This document shows positions 9,026-18,140 of a stretch of DNA of 40,930 nt, piece after piece. The stretch is from Clostridia bacterium. GTDB taxonomy: Bacteria; Bacillota; Clostridia; Oscillospirales; CAG-272. The notes below the pieces were generated by a model, which was given only the letters and a program-made list of their open reading frames with translations, made no database searches and was not told where the DNA came from. The number at the start of each line of letters is the position of its first letter. Within the stretch, counting starts at the first letter, position 1. The stretch covers positions 1-40,930 of the forward strand of contig JAFTKJ010000022.1 of NCBI GenBank assembly GCA_017453305.1. Reading direction: 5' to 3'. Made by a program: the position numbers and the translations under genes.

Positions 9026-9514
9026 TTATTGCTTCTCGAAGCCGTGCACAAAGCCTGCCACGTCTGCCGAGCAGATATCCCCACCGATGACGCGGTTGCG
9101 GTAGACCAGCACGTTTGCGTACACCGTCCCCTCGTAGCCCTCGTAATTGGTTACGGAGAAGGTATAGCGCGTCACGTCCTTGTTTTTGTATTTTAAAAGA
9201 TTACACCCCTGCGCCTTTTGCATTTCATTGTATGCGGAAAAGATCTTATCGAATTCTGCAGGAATGGTGACCGCTTTTTCCTCCACGGGGGTGGCGTCCA
9301 CGGTCCAGCCGAATTGCGTCAGGAATTTTGCCGCGTCCTCGGCAGTTTTGACCTTATCATAGGAATAGTGCACGTCGGCATCCGCATCTGCGGACGGCGG
9401 TGCGGAAAATGCGTAGGTTGGAACAAAGGCGATCAGAGTGATGAGCACCGTGAGCGCAACGCAAATGACGCCAACCAGCTTTACGGTGCTTGCGCGCAAA
9501 GAATAAACGAACAT
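9026..9514 (-). CDS. DUF4830-like membrane-anchored protein
   Basis: A 162-residue protein with one N-terminal membrane segment (about residues 12-35) and an extracytoplasmic domain. Patterns include AAKFLTQFGWTVD, VTIPAEFDKIFSAYN, and the conserved end VYANVLVYRNRVIGGDICS, which I recognise as DUF4830 of Firmicutes. Function unknown. The ATG at 9514 is preferred because GGGAGG lies ten bases before it; an upstream in-frame ATG at 9556 has no ribosome site. It follows the shikimate kinase gene by 77 bases. Confidence 0.7.
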   Translation of the reverse strand: MFVYSLRASTVKLVGVICVALTVLITLIAFVPTYAFSAPPSADADADVHYSYDKVKTAEDAAKFLTQFGWTVDATPVEEKAVTIPAEFDKIFSAYNEMQKAQGCNLLKYKNKDVTRYTFSVTNYEGYEGTVYANVLVYRNRVIGGDICSADVAGFVHGFEKQ

Positions 9515-9591
9515 AATAAAAGCCTCCCGCTGTTCAATTAGTTTGTGATAAAACATATGAACGCCGTTCCGCTTTTATTCCATTCTCCGTC

Positions 9592-10092
9592 CTATTGTCC
9601 AAGTGCTTTGCAAATTTGCTCAAGCACCGCGCCAAGCTCTGTTCGCGCTCCGGTATCCACCGTCACGTCCGCGTACCGCTCGTACAGCGCGGCGCGTTCG
9701 TCATACATCATTTGCAACGTGTACCCCTTTGGCATTACGACGCCGCGGTGCACGTAATCGCCAAGGCGAGCACGCAGCGTTGCATAGTCAATGCGCAAAT
9801 ACACCACGGTACCCATGCACTTCAAATGCTCCATCGCCTCCTTGCCGTACACGGCACTGCCGCCCGTGGCAATGACGGTACGTGAGGCTTGGATGGAGGC
9901 GTTGACCTCGTTTTCTATTTCAATAAACCCTTCGGCGCCCCGCTCCGCGATCAATTCGTGCAAGAGCTTCCCCTTTTGTTCCTGGATCAAAAGATCCGAG
10001 TCCAGAAAGCGATACCCAAGCATCTTTGCCAAAAGAACGCCAATCGTGCTTTTGCCGCACGTGGGCATACCGATCAATATTACGTTATTCAT
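9592..10092 (-). CDS. aroK: shikimate kinase
   Basis: A 166-residue P-loop kinase that converts shikimate to shikimate 3-phosphate in chorismate synthesis. It has Walker A GMPTCGKST (8-16), the shikimate-binding DSD, R in AERGAEGF, GG in ATGGSAV, and the C-terminal DERAALYERYAD. The lid, normally with an NRPLL-like sequence, reads HRGVVMPKGYTL, which is unusual. It overlaps the ABC ATPase gene by four bases (ATGA), so it is translationally coupled to an iron-type importer. That is an odd place for aroK; it could connect to making chorismate-derived chelators, or be accidental. Confidence 0.8.
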   Translation of the reverse strand: MNNVILIGMPTCGKSTIGVLLAKMLGYRFLDSDLLIQEQKGKLLHELIAERGAEGFIEIENEVNASIQASRTVIATGGSAVYGKEAMEHLKCMGTVVYLRIDYATLRARLGDYVHRGVVMPKGYTLQMMYDERAALYERYADVTVDTGARTELGAVLEQICKALGQ

Positions 10093-10850
10093 TTTTCTTC
10101 ATCCGTTCCTTCAAAAAAGATCCGCCCGTCCGCTTCAAAGCGGCGCACCGAAAAGGCTGCTTCAATCACGCCTTTTTGCAAGCATTCCTCTCGCGTGCCG
10201 AAAAAGGAGAGCCGCCCCTCCTCCAGCACTGCCAAATGATCGGCATAGCGGATCGCCGAATTGAGGTCGTGCATCACCACAAGGATCGTCTTTTTTTCAC
10301 GCTTGCAAAGGCACTTCAAATGCCCTAACATCGTATGCGTAAAGGAGGGATCCATATACGTGGTTGGTTCATCCAGCATCAAAAGCGGCGTTTTTTGCGC
10401 GAGTATCATGGCAAGATATGCCTTTTGCCGCTCTCCGCCGGACAGCAGATCCACGCGGCGCTCGCGCAGCTCCTGCAAGCCCATGGAGGCAATTGCCTCC
10501 TCCACGGATTCCGCATCCTCGCGGGAAGGACGGCGCCCCAACTCCAGATAGGGATTGCGCCCCATGAATACCAGCTCCTCAAGGCTGATAGCGGGAGCGC
10601 GCAAATACTGCGGCAAAAAAGCGATGCGTTTGGCTCTCTCCCTCGCACTCAGGCACGCAAGAGCCACCCCGTCAAGTAAAATTTCACCCGTATGGGCGCG
10701 CTCCCCGTTGACGGCGGAAAGCAGAGTGGTTTTTCCGCTTCCGTTTTTTCCGACCAGAACGGTCAGCGACTCCCCGGGAAGGGAGAACGACACGTCCTTT
10801 AAAACGCGCTTCTTGCCGATGGAAACACCGACGTTGTGCAGTTCAAGCAT
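10089..10850 (-). CDS. iron-siderophore/heme/B12-type ABC importer, ATPase
   Basis: A 253-residue ATP-binding subunit of the FecE/FhuC/BtuD type. Walker A is GKNGSGKTT, the signature is LSGGERQK, Walker B is LLMLDEPTTYMD, and the switch His lies in VVMHDLNS. The order substrate-binding protein, permease, ATPase is that of a complete class II importer. It overlaps the permease gene by eight bases and aroK by four. The substrate cannot be told from sequence; Fe(III)-siderophore, heme and cobalamin are the candidates. Confidence 0.9.
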   Translation of the reverse strand: MLELHNVGVSIGKKRVLKDVSFSLPGESLTVLVGKNGSGKTTLLSAVNGERAHTGEILLDGVALACLSARERAKRIAFLPQYLRAPAISLEELVFMGRNPYLELGRRPSREDAESVEEAIASMGLQELRERRVDLLSGGERQKAYLAMILAQKTPLLMLDEPTTYMDPSFTHTMLGHLKCLCKREKKTILVVMHDLNSAIRYADHLAVLEEGRLSFFGTREECLQKGVIEAAFSVRRFEADGRIFFEGTDEEK

Positions 10851-11832
10851 GCTTCTTCCCTCCCAACAGCAAAATCAAAAAGAAGGGAGCACCGATCAAC
10901 GCCATGACAATTCCCACGGGAACCTCGGTGGGGGCAAACAGCGTGCGCCCTACCAGGTCTGCAAGAACCACCAGAATGCCGCCCGTCATAGCGGAGGCAG
11001 GCAATAAAAAGCGCAGGTCCTCCCCAACCAAACGGCGCGCCAGATGCGGCACGATCAACCCGACAAAGCCAAGCAGACCCGCAAAGCTGACCGCCGCCGC
11101 GGCAGAAGCCGAGGCACACACCAGGGCAAGCAGGCGCATGCGCTTGACGGGAACGCCCAACGACAACGCCATGCCATCCCCCAAGGACAGCACCATCAAG
11201 CGGCGCGAGAAAAGCACCGAAAGCCCCAATGCCAAGCAAATGAACGCAAGCGGCAACCACAGACGATCAAGGCTCACCCCCGAAAGTCCGCCCACCGAAA
11301 AATAGCTGTACGTTGCCAGCACGTCGCTATCCAACAGCGACAAAAAGGAAATGACGGCATTCAGAATGGCAGTCAGCGCCATGCCTGCCAATATCACGCT
11401 TGACCTCCGCATTCCGATGCGGCGTGCCAATGCCACGATCAATAAGGTAGCTGCAAGCGCCCCCAAAAAAGCGGCAAACGGCATTGCCGCCGTTGCACGC
11501 GGAAAGAAAAAAAGCAGGCAGATCACCGCCGCACCCGCACCTGCGTTGACGCCGATGATATTCGGGCTTGCCAAGCCGTTGTCGGTCACACTTTGCAGTA
11601 AGCATCCCGACACCGCAAGTCCCACGCCCGCAAGCACGCCTGCCAGCACACGCGGTAAGCGCACGGCGCGCAGGATCACGCCGCTGACGCCCTCTCCCCC
11701 CAGCAAGCCCGACAGCACCTGGGACGGGGAGAGCTTGCTCCCCCCGAAAAACAGCGCCGCCAAAGCCGTCAGGATCAAAAGGACGCCCAACAGCACAAGC
11801 ATTTGTATTTTTTTACGATGCTTCATCTCCAT
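10843..11832 (-). CDS. FecCD-family ABC importer permease
   Basis: A 329-residue polytopic protein with about ten membrane helices typical of FecCD/BtuC permeases. Landmarks are RLPRVLAGVLAGVGLAVSG near the start, LASPNIIGVNAGAGAA, and the C-terminal FAGLLGFVGLIVPHLARRLVG, which docks on the ATPase. Length is normal for the family. It overlaps the lipoprotein gene by 20 bases and the ATPase gene by eight. Two possible ATGs lie six bases apart (11832, 11826). Confidence 0.9.
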   Translation of the reverse strand: MEMKHRKKIQMLVLLGVLLILTALAALFFGGSKLSPSQVLSGLLGGEGVSGVILRAVRLPRVLAGVLAGVGLAVSGCLLQSVTDNGLASPNIIGVNAGAGAAVICLLFFFPRATAAMPFAAFLGALAATLLIVALARRIGMRRSSVILAGMALTAILNAVISFLSLLDSDVLATYSYFSVGGLSGVSLDRLWLPLAFICLALGLSVLFSRRLMVLSLGDGMALSLGVPVKRMRLLALVCASASAAAAVSFAGLLGFVGLIVPHLARRLVGEDLRFLLPASAMTGGILVVLADLVGRTLFAPTEVPVGIVMALIGAPFFLILLLGGKKHA

Positions 11833-12805
11833 ACACCAAACCGATCAGATATTCATAAGCCTCGTCCCAACGCGCATTCGGCTTGAACTGGAACAAGTCT
11901 TTTGGAAGATAGACGTAATTCTTGTCTTGTACCGCGCGCAAGGTGCTCCATGCCTCACTTTGAAACAGCGCGTCCACGTTCTGCTTTGCCGCATCCGCAT
12001 CCCCCATGGTGGAAATGAAAATATAGTCGGGGTCGGCGCGCAAGATCTCCTCAATGCTCAACCCATCCAGCAAAACGGGTGCCGCCTGAGCGATATTATA
12101 CGTTCCGATCTGCTCGAGCATTGCGGCGGCAAAATGCTGGCTCGGGTTCTTTGCCTTGGTGGAGGAAGAGCTTGAACCTGCGCGTATGAACAGGATCTGC
12201 CCGTGCGTCGGTTCGCGCCCTTCCAGCTGCTCCAGCATGGCATCGATCCGTGCCTGCACCTCGGTACCGTGCGTCTTGTACGCCGTGGGTCGCTCGGTCA
12301 GATCGGTAAAGATCTTCAGCACGCGCAAATACTGATCAAAGCTCTCTACCGTAAAGCATGCGGCAGGAATGCCGTTTTGATTGAGCACGCGTGCCGCTTG
12401 TACCTGCTTTTCGATATCGGCAGAGCAGATGACCAGCTCCGGTGCGGCGGCGATCAGCGCCTCCAGGTTTACGGTCTTTCCGGCACCATCGTCCACAAGA
12501 ATCGCAGACGTATCCGCAAAGCCGCGCTCGACAGCCTCGCCCACCGTGATTGCCACCTCACCGCCTGCGCATACCCAAATATCCGCAAAAGAAGAAAAGA
12601 GAACGGCAACACGCCCCGGTCGCGTGGAGATGCAGATCTCCGTTCCAACGTCATCCACAAAGGTGTATGCATTCGTCGGAGGAGTGCTCCCCTCTCCGTC
12701 GCCGCAGGCAACGAGTGAGAGGAGCATTCCCACTGTCAAGGCACATACGCAAAGACGGAACAGCAAACGGCGCACGCGTTTTGTGTCATTCAGCAAGAAT
12801 TGCAT
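11813..12805 (-). CDS. ABC importer substrate-binding lipoprotein
   Basis: A 330-residue Peripla_BP_2-type binding protein. A hydrophobic signal ends in the lipobox LVAC, with lipidated Cys34, so it is membrane-anchored outside the cell. The mature part has two lobes typical of iron-siderophore/B12 binding proteins, including LEALIAAAPELVIC and the C-terminal DEAYEYLIGLVYG. The start at 12805 is chosen because GGAG lies seven bases upstream; it is inside the end of the reductase gene (20-base overlap), showing tight coupling. An in-frame upstream extension to 12910 would put 35 residues before the signal peptide and is unlikely. Confidence 0.88.
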   Translation of the reverse strand: MQFLLNDTKRVRRLLFRLCVCALTVGMLLSLVACGDGEGSTPPTNAYTFVDDVGTEICISTRPGRVAVLFSSFADIWVCAGGEVAITVGEAVERGFADTSAILVDDGAGKTVNLEALIAAAPELVICSADIEKQVQAARVLNQNGIPAACFTVESFDQYLRVLKIFTDLTERPTAYKTHGTEVQARIDAMLEQLEGREPTHGQILFIRAGSSSSSTKAKNPSQHFAAAMLEQIGTYNIAQAAPVLLDGLSIEEILRADPDYIFISTMGDADAAKQNVDALFQSEAWSTLRAVQDKNYVYLPKDLFQFKPNARWDEAYEYLIGLVYGDEAS

Positions 12806-13721
12806 CGGCACGCTCCAACAGCTCGTTGGAATACAGGATCTTTTGTACCTCATCCATGCCGAGTCTTGCAATCGTATCGCCAAAGCGCTCCCCTGCCACG
12901 CCCTTGTCACGGAAGAGAAGGATGCACTTTTCTACCATCGAGAGCACTTCTGCCTCATCGGTAAAAATGCGATCCAGCGCCTTGCCTCTGGCAACCTTTT
13001 TGCCCCAGCGACCGCCAACGTAGATGCGGTATCCCACCGTCTCCTGCTCTACGGCACCAAAGGGGCATTTGCCGATGCATCTGCCGCAATGATTGCAGGC
13101 GTCGGGATCGATGACCACCTTTCCGTCCACCAGCTTTGCCACCTTGATGGGACAGCCCGCTTCAATTTGACAAAGCTTACAGCCGCGGCACTTTTCCTCA
13201 TTGACGTGCGGCACTCTTTGACCGATGATGCCAAGGTCGTTCAGATCGGGCTTGACGCAGTTGTTGGGACAGCCGCCCACGCCGATCTTGAATTTGTGCG
13301 GCAGCTTGACGCCGTGATAGCCCTTATAAAAGCGCTCGTGGATCTGCTCGGAGAGCGCGAAGGTGTCGATCAGACCGTATTGGCAGGTGGTACCCTTGCA
13401 GGAAACAACGGGACGCACCTTGGGTCCCGTGCCGCCCGTCTCCAAGCCGTGCTCTGCAAGATCGGCGCAGAACGCCTCGATGTTGGCGTACGGAATGCGC
13501 TGTACCTCCATGGTCATACGCGTGGTCATGGCAACCTCACCGTTGCCGTATTTTTTTGCCGCCTCCGCAACTGCAATCAGCGTCTCGGCACTCACCTTTC
13601 CGTTTCGGGTGATGACGCGCGCATTGAAGCAATCGGGAGTGGTCTTATCTCTCAAAAATCCAAGTCCCTTCACACGTGCGATATCCGCATCGGTAGGGAT
13701 GATCATTTTCTGTTCGTTCAT
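12786..13721 (-). CDS. siroheme-type nitrite/sulfite reductase with ferredoxin domain
   Basis: A 311-residue cytoplasmic protein combining the nitrite/sulfite reductase half-domain with two [4Fe-4S] clusters. The siroheme/cluster cysteines are C108 and C113 (SCKGTTC, spacing x4) plus C151 and C155 (GGCPNNC). Ferredoxin-type clusters use C178/C181/C184/C190 and C209/C212/C215/C219. This is the anaerobic Clostridia-type stand-alone reductase; sulfite or nitrite is the probable substrate, electron donor unknown. AGGAGG lies before the ATG at 13721. It heads the transcript with the iron-type importer, and iron demand of its clusters may explain the link. Confidence 0.82.
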   Translation of the reverse strand: MNEQKMIIPTDADIARVKGLGFLRDKTTPDCFNARVITRNGKVSAETLIAVAEAAKKYGNGEVAMTTRMTMEVQRIPYANIEAFCADLAEHGLETGGTGPKVRPVVSCKGTTCQYGLIDTFALSEQIHERFYKGYHGVKLPHKFKIGVGGCPNNCVKPDLNDLGIIGQRVPHVNEEKCRGCKLCQIEAGCPIKVAKLVDGKVVIDPDACNHCGRCIGKCPFGAVEQETVGYRIYVGGRWGKKVARGKALDRIFTDEAEVLSMVEKCILLFRDKGVAGERFGDTIARLGMDEVQKILYSNELLERADAILAE

Positions 13722-13775
13722 TGATGTCCTCCTTTTGTCGCACCGTGCATAATTTTGGTGCGATCTACAACCTTT

Positions 13776-13804
13776 ATTATACAGTACCCCCGTAAAAAAG
13801 TCAA
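13776..13804 (-). promoter_or_regulatory. promoter of the reductase/importer operon
   Basis: On the minus strand TTGACT (13804-13799) and TATAAT (13781-13776) have a 17-base spacer. The -35 box overlaps the base of the terminator stem and T tract of the preceding ABC-exporter operon, so the end of one operon and the start of the next share bases. Confidence 0.8.
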
Positions 13805-13834
13805 GAGCCGATCCGAAATTTGGATCGGCTCTTG
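13795..13834 (-). terminator. terminator of the MarR/ABC exporter operon
   Basis: Thirteen-base stem CAAGAGCCGATCC (13802-13814) and GGATCGGCTCTTG (13822-13834). On the minus strand it is followed by ACTTTTTTA, a proper T tract. It lies 17 bases after the stop of the exporter gene. Confidence 0.88.
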
Positions 13835-13850
13835 CGTTTTTCAAAGGGCT

Positions 13851-15764
13851 TCAGGTCGCAACGCCTGCAAATTGGTTGCTGTAGAGCTGTGCATATTCAC
13901 CGCCTAAGCGCAACAGAGTTTCGTGGTCGCCCATTTCGGCAACGCGGCCGTTTTTGATGACCACGATGGCATCCGCATCCTGAATGGTGGAAAGACGGTG
14001 CGCAATGATCAGCGAGGTGCGATTCTTCATCAGCGCCACCATTGCCTGCTGAATGTGCATTTCGGTACGGGTATCGACGTTGGAGGTCGCCTCGTCCAGA
14101 ATCAGGATCTTGGGATCTGCCAGCACCGCACGCGCAATGGCAAGCAGCTGACGCTGTCCCTGCGAGAGGTTGGAGCCTCCCTCGGCAAGCATCGTCGCGT
14201 AGCCATCGGGCAAGCGATCGATAAAGTGGTCGGCACGTGCCACGCGTGCGGCGTTATGCATCCGCTCGTCGGAGGCATCTGCACGACCGTACTTGACGTT
14301 GTTTGCAATGGTATCCTTAAAGAGCACCGTATCCTGCAGAACGATGGCGATCATACGGCGCAGGTCTGCCTTGGGGATCTCGCGGATATCCACACCGTCC
14401 ACGGTGATGGAGCCGCTGTCGGTCTCGTAAAAGCGCGTGAGCAGATTGACCACGGTGGTCTTGCCCGAGCCCGTTGCACCGACAATGGCGATCTTTTGCC
14501 CCGGACGAACGGTCAGATCCAAGCCCTTGAGCACGGGCTCGTCGGGCAGATATCCAAAATGCACGTCACGGAACACGATCTCGCCGCACACTTCATCTGT
14601 ACAGATCTTTCGCGTGCCCTCGTCGATCTCGTCTGCCTGATCCATGATCTCAAAGATGCGCTCCGCGCCTGCAAGCGCTGTCAGAATGCCGGAATATTGA
14701 TTTGCGATCTGATTGATGGGGTGCGTGAACTTTTTGGAATACTGCAGCATTGCCTGCACGCTACCCACCGAGATCAGCTGACCCGTAAGGTGATTGACAA
14801 CACCGTTGATGACCATCCAACCGCCCGTTGCAGCAATCAGCACGTATTGCAGATTTCCCACAAAGTTCATGATCGGCCCCATGATGGAGCCCCACACGCG
14901 TGCGCGGATGGCGCAGGAGCGAAGCTCGTGCGAGATGGCACCAAACTTTTCGACCGATTCCTCCTCCTTTCCGTATGCAACCACGGTCTTATAGGAGGTC
15001 ACGGTCTCCTCCACCTGCCCGTTGAGCTGTCCGAGCAGCTTTTGACGGCGCACGAAATGCTTGCGCATCAGCTTGCCGAGTGCCGAGGAGATGAAAATGG
15101 AAAGCGGAATGGTGACGATTGCGATCAACGTCATCTGCCAGCTGTAGTACATCATCATGACGAGTGCCCCCACCAGCATGATGACGCAGGAGAAGAGCGT
15201 GGTGACCGACTGCGAGATCGCGTTGGAAACGTTTTCAACGTCGTTTGTCATGCGTGACATGATGTCACCGTGACGGTGGCGGTCGGTGTAGCTGATGGGC
15301 AGGCGCGAGATCTTACGGAACAGGTCGCTCCTCATCACCTGCACGGTCTGCTGTGCCAATCTTGCAGAGAGGATGCCCTGGAAGAAGGAGAGTGCCGAGC
15401 TGAAAATAAAAACGACTGCCATAACGACAAGATAGACCTGCAAGCTTTGCATATCCACCGTCAACCAACCCGTAACGGGATCGACCGAAAAGGTGTCGAT
15501 CGCCTTTGCCTGAAAGAAGGGTCCCAACAGATCCGCCGCCGTGACCGCCAGCATGATGCCCAGAAGCACCAACACAACGGCTTTGCTCTTGCCTATATAT
15601 TGCAACAGACGCACCAGAGTCTTTTTGGTGTTTTTGGGCTTTTCGGCGTTCATGCGCGCCGCCATCGGTCCGCCCCCACCGGGGCCGCCTCTTCCCCCGG
15701 GACCGCCAAAGCGAATGACGGGGGGATTATCGGGGGTGCTTGCTCTGTTTTCCTGCTTGCTCAT
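13851..15764 (-). CDS. ABC exporter half-transporter (second subunit)
   Basis: A 637-residue type IV exporter subunit: a Gly/Pro-rich N terminus (FGGPGGRGGPGGGGP, about residues 20-34), six membrane helices, then a nucleotide-binding domain with Walker A GATGSGKTT (about residue 430), signature NLSQGQRQLL, Walker B ILILDEATSN and switch His in IIAHRLST. The catalytic Glu after Walker B is present. With its neighbour it should form a heterodimer that exports drugs, lipids or peptides. The ATG at 15764 has AGGAGGT just upstream and overlaps the stop of the partner gene (ATGA). The glycine-rich leader is frequent in Firmicutes partners of this type. Confidence 0.9.
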   Translation of the reverse strand: MSKQENRASTPDNPPVIRFGGPGGRGGPGGGGPMAARMNAEKPKNTKKTLVRLLQYIGKSKAVVLVLLGIMLAVTAADLLGPFFQAKAIDTFSVDPVTGWLTVDMQSLQVYLVVMAVVFIFSSALSFFQGILSARLAQQTVQVMRSDLFRKISRLPISYTDRHRHGDIMSRMTNDVENVSNAISQSVTTLFSCVIMLVGALVMMMYYSWQMTLIAIVTIPLSIFISSALGKLMRKHFVRRQKLLGQLNGQVEETVTSYKTVVAYGKEEESVEKFGAISHELRSCAIRARVWGSIMGPIMNFVGNLQYVLIAATGGWMVINGVVNHLTGQLISVGSVQAMLQYSKKFTHPINQIANQYSGILTALAGAERIFEIMDQADEIDEGTRKICTDEVCGEIVFRDVHFGYLPDEPVLKGLDLTVRPGQKIAIVGATGSGKTTVVNLLTRFYETDSGSITVDGVDIREIPKADLRRMIAIVLQDTVLFKDTIANNVKYGRADASDERMHNAARVARADHFIDRLPDGYATMLAEGGSNLSQGQRQLLAIARAVLADPKILILDEATSNVDTRTEMHIQQAMVALMKNRTSLIIAHRLSTIQDADAIVVIKNGRVAEMGDHETLLRLGGEYAQLYSNQFAGVAT

Positions 15765-17578
15765 ACCGCACCTCCTTCCTCGGTCTGCTTCATCTGCGAC
15801 CGATAAATATCGCGGTAGGTCTCGCTGGTGCGCATCAATTCCTCGTGCGGTGCGCAATCCACGATCCTGCCGTTTTCAATGACTGCAATGCGGTCGGCGT
15901 GCTTGACGCTTGCAATGCGTTGCGCGATCATGATGACCGTGGTATCCTTCAGATACTCGCGCATCGCCTTTTGCAGCTTTGCCTCGGTGGCAAGGTCGAG
16001 TGCCGAGGTGGCGTCGTCCAGAATCAGGATCTCGGGGCGGCGCGTCAAGGCGCGCGCAATGGAAAGGCGTTGCTTCTGCCCTCCCGACAGGGACGCGCCC
16101 TTTTCGGCAACGAAGGTATCGTACCCCTCGGCAAAGCCCGTAATGAAGTCGTCTGCCTGCGCGATCCTTGCCGCTGTGCGGATCTGCTCCATGTCGGCGT
16201 TCTCGTCTCCCCAGCGGATATTGTTTGCCACGGTATCCGAAAAGAGCTCGCTCTTTTGCAATACGTAGCCCATTTTTTTGCGCAACGCCGTCAGGTCGTA
16301 TTCCCGGATCGGCACGCCGTCGATCTCTACCACGCCCTCGGTGGCATCGTAATAACGCGGGATCAAGCCCACAAGCGAGCTCTTTCCGCAGCCCGTGGCA
16401 CCAATGACGGCAAGCGTTTCCCCACGGCGCACGTCAAGATCGACGTGCTTCAAAATCGGCTCGCCAACCGTGCCGGGATAGCGGAAGGAAACGTCCTTGA
16501 AGGAGATCGCGATCGGCGTCTGCTCTCCCGTACGCGTGCCGCTGACGATAACAGGCTCGGTATCCATGACCTCGCGCACGCGCTTTGCCGACGCCATGGC
16601 GCGGGAGATGGATTGAAACATATTGGTTGCCATCATCAACGAGTGCACCACCTGCGTCACGTAGGTCACACCTGCCATGACCGTACCCGTGCTCATGCCC
16701 GCAAAGCCGTTTTGCAGGTCGATGGCTCCGATGTAGATCAGCGCGATGACCGCTCCGTTTTGAATGACGTTGAGCATGGGCGTGACGATTGCCATGAGCT
16801 TGAGCACCCGATAATTGACCGAGCAAAGCTCCTCGTTGGCGCGACCGAAGCGTTCGTTTTCAAAATCCTCGCTGACGTACGCCTTGACCACACGCGCGCC
16901 GCTGACGTTCTCCTGAACGACCGAGTTGACGTTATCCAGCTTTTTCTGAATGACGGAATACATCGGCACCGCACGGCGAAGCACCAAAAAGATGGTAATT
17001 GCCAACACGGGCAACGCACACAAAAGCACCGTTCCGAAGTTGACGTTGAGCAACAGCAGCATGACCGTTCCGCCGACAAAGAACATGGGTGCACGCACAA
17101 AGTGACGCGTGATCATCTCCACAAATTCCACCACCATGGAGATGTCGTTGGTCATTCTTGTCACCAAAGAGCCCGTGGTAAAGCGGTCGGTCTGCTCGAT
17201 GGAGAGCGACATAACGCGGCGGTAGGCATCCCTGCGCAGATCGTGTCCAAAGCCCTGCGCCGCACGCGCTGAGGTGTAGGCGCAAAACGTGCCGAAAAAG
17301 CCGCCCACCAGCGTAATGAGCAGCATCATAACGCCAAAGGTGACGATGATCTGAAATTGCGTAAACGCTTCCCCATACAGCGTTTGCATTACCCATAGGG
17401 GAAAGCCGGCCTCCTCGTAAATTGCCTGCAAGCCGTTTTCCAAAATGCCGAAGTCCACAATGTAGGACATCAAAAACGGCAGACAAAGATCGGCAAGCAC
17501 CTCGCACATCATCATAATGGGCGAGATGATGGCAAGGAAGAGGTAGGGCTTGATGTAAGATAACAAGCTTTTTTTCAA
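15761..17578 (-). CDS. ABC exporter half-transporter (first subunit)
   Basis: A 605-residue exporter subunit with six helices and a nucleotide-binding domain: Walker A GATGCGKSS (about residue 398), signature SLSGGQKQRL, Walker B ILILDDATSALD, and IAQRIASV where the switch His is replaced by Gln. The Asp-Asp in Walker B (no catalytic Glu) and the Gln together indicate a degenerate site, as in heterodimeric exporters such as BmrCD. The start is a TTG at 17578 because GGAGG ends seven bases before it; a GTG at 17611 lacks a site. Overlaps its partner by four bases. Confidence 0.9.
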   Translation of the reverse strand: MKKSLLSYIKPYLFLAIISPIMMMCEVLADLCLPFLMSYIVDFGILENGLQAIYEEAGFPLWVMQTLYGEAFTQFQIIVTFGVMMLLITLVGGFFGTFCAYTSARAAQGFGHDLRRDAYRRVMSLSIEQTDRFTTGSLVTRMTNDISMVVEFVEMITRHFVRAPMFFVGGTVMLLLLNVNFGTVLLCALPVLAITIFLVLRRAVPMYSVIQKKLDNVNSVVQENVSGARVVKAYVSEDFENERFGRANEELCSVNYRVLKLMAIVTPMLNVIQNGAVIALIYIGAIDLQNGFAGMSTGTVMAGVTYVTQVVHSLMMATNMFQSISRAMASAKRVREVMDTEPVIVSGTRTGEQTPIAISFKDVSFRYPGTVGEPILKHVDLDVRRGETLAVIGATGCGKSSLVGLIPRYYDATEGVVEIDGVPIREYDLTALRKKMGYVLQKSELFSDTVANNIRWGDENADMEQIRTAARIAQADDFITGFAEGYDTFVAEKGASLSGGQKQRLSIARALTRRPEILILDDATSALDLATEAKLQKAMREYLKDTTVIMIAQRIASVKHADRIAVIENGRIVDCAPHEELMRTSETYRDIYRSQMKQTEEGGAV

Positions 17579-17629
17579 AATTTTTCCTCCCGTGTCGTTT
17601 CTTGTAAACACTTTGTTCGTTTTTCTTCC

Positions 17630-18118
17630 TTAATCACATGCATGCTTTTTGCATTCCTCGGGCAAAATATTGTCACGCATTCTTTCCAGAAGCTTCCGCA
17701 ATACTTCGGTCTCCTCGGGTGAAAAATTTTGCATCAGCTGTGCATCGATTGCATGCAAGGTCTCGTGCACGCGGCGATTGTGCTCCTCGCCAAGCTCGGT
17801 CAGATACACGTGCGTCACGCGCAGATCCATCGCATCCGACTCGCGGCGAACAAGCCCGATCGCCTCCATGCGCTTGAGTGTCACGCTGACGGTTGGCGTT
17901 TTGAGATGCGTCAATTCAGCCAGGCGCAATTGGCTGACGCCGTTGTGACGGCGCAACGCTCGCATGATCAGGCGTGCGCTCTCCTGCGCGATCTCGCATC
18001 CGGGTGCGCTGGTTTTCAGCTTTGCAAAAAACAATCGTGAAATTTCGTTGACGAGCATGGGCGGCGTGGGAACAAAATCCGTTTGTGCGCCCTCTTGACC
18101 GCGCTTCTTTTCTTCCAT
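17630..18118 (-). CDS. MarR-family transcriptional regulator
   Basis: A 162-residue winged-helix protein. The DNA-binding region (about residues 55-115) reads GVSQLRLAELTHLKTPTVSVTLKRMEAIGLVRRESDAMDLR in pieces of the classical MarR pattern, ending with the wing Asp-x-Arg. The ATG at 18118 follows GGAGG by six bases. First gene of the exporter operon (51 bases to the next start), so it likely represses its own operon. Paired inverted repeats around the promoter (18141-18216) are the probable binding sites. The inducing ligand is unknown. Confidence 0.9.
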   Translation of the reverse strand: MEEKKRGQEGAQTDFVPTPPMLVNEISRLFFAKLKTSAPGCEIAQESARLIMRALRRHNGVSQLRLAELTHLKTPTVSVTLKRMEAIGLVRRESDAMDLRVTHVYLTELGEEHNRRVHETLHAIDAQLMQNFSPEETEVLRKLLERMRDNILPEECKKHACD

Positions 18119-18140
18119 CTTCTTCCTCCGGTTCAATTAG

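Noticed and set aside
13923-17272. Long plus-strand open frames across the ABC exporter genes
   Set aside because: They are antisense to two clear ABC transporters; His/Arg-rich translations are typical of reverse-strand shadows.
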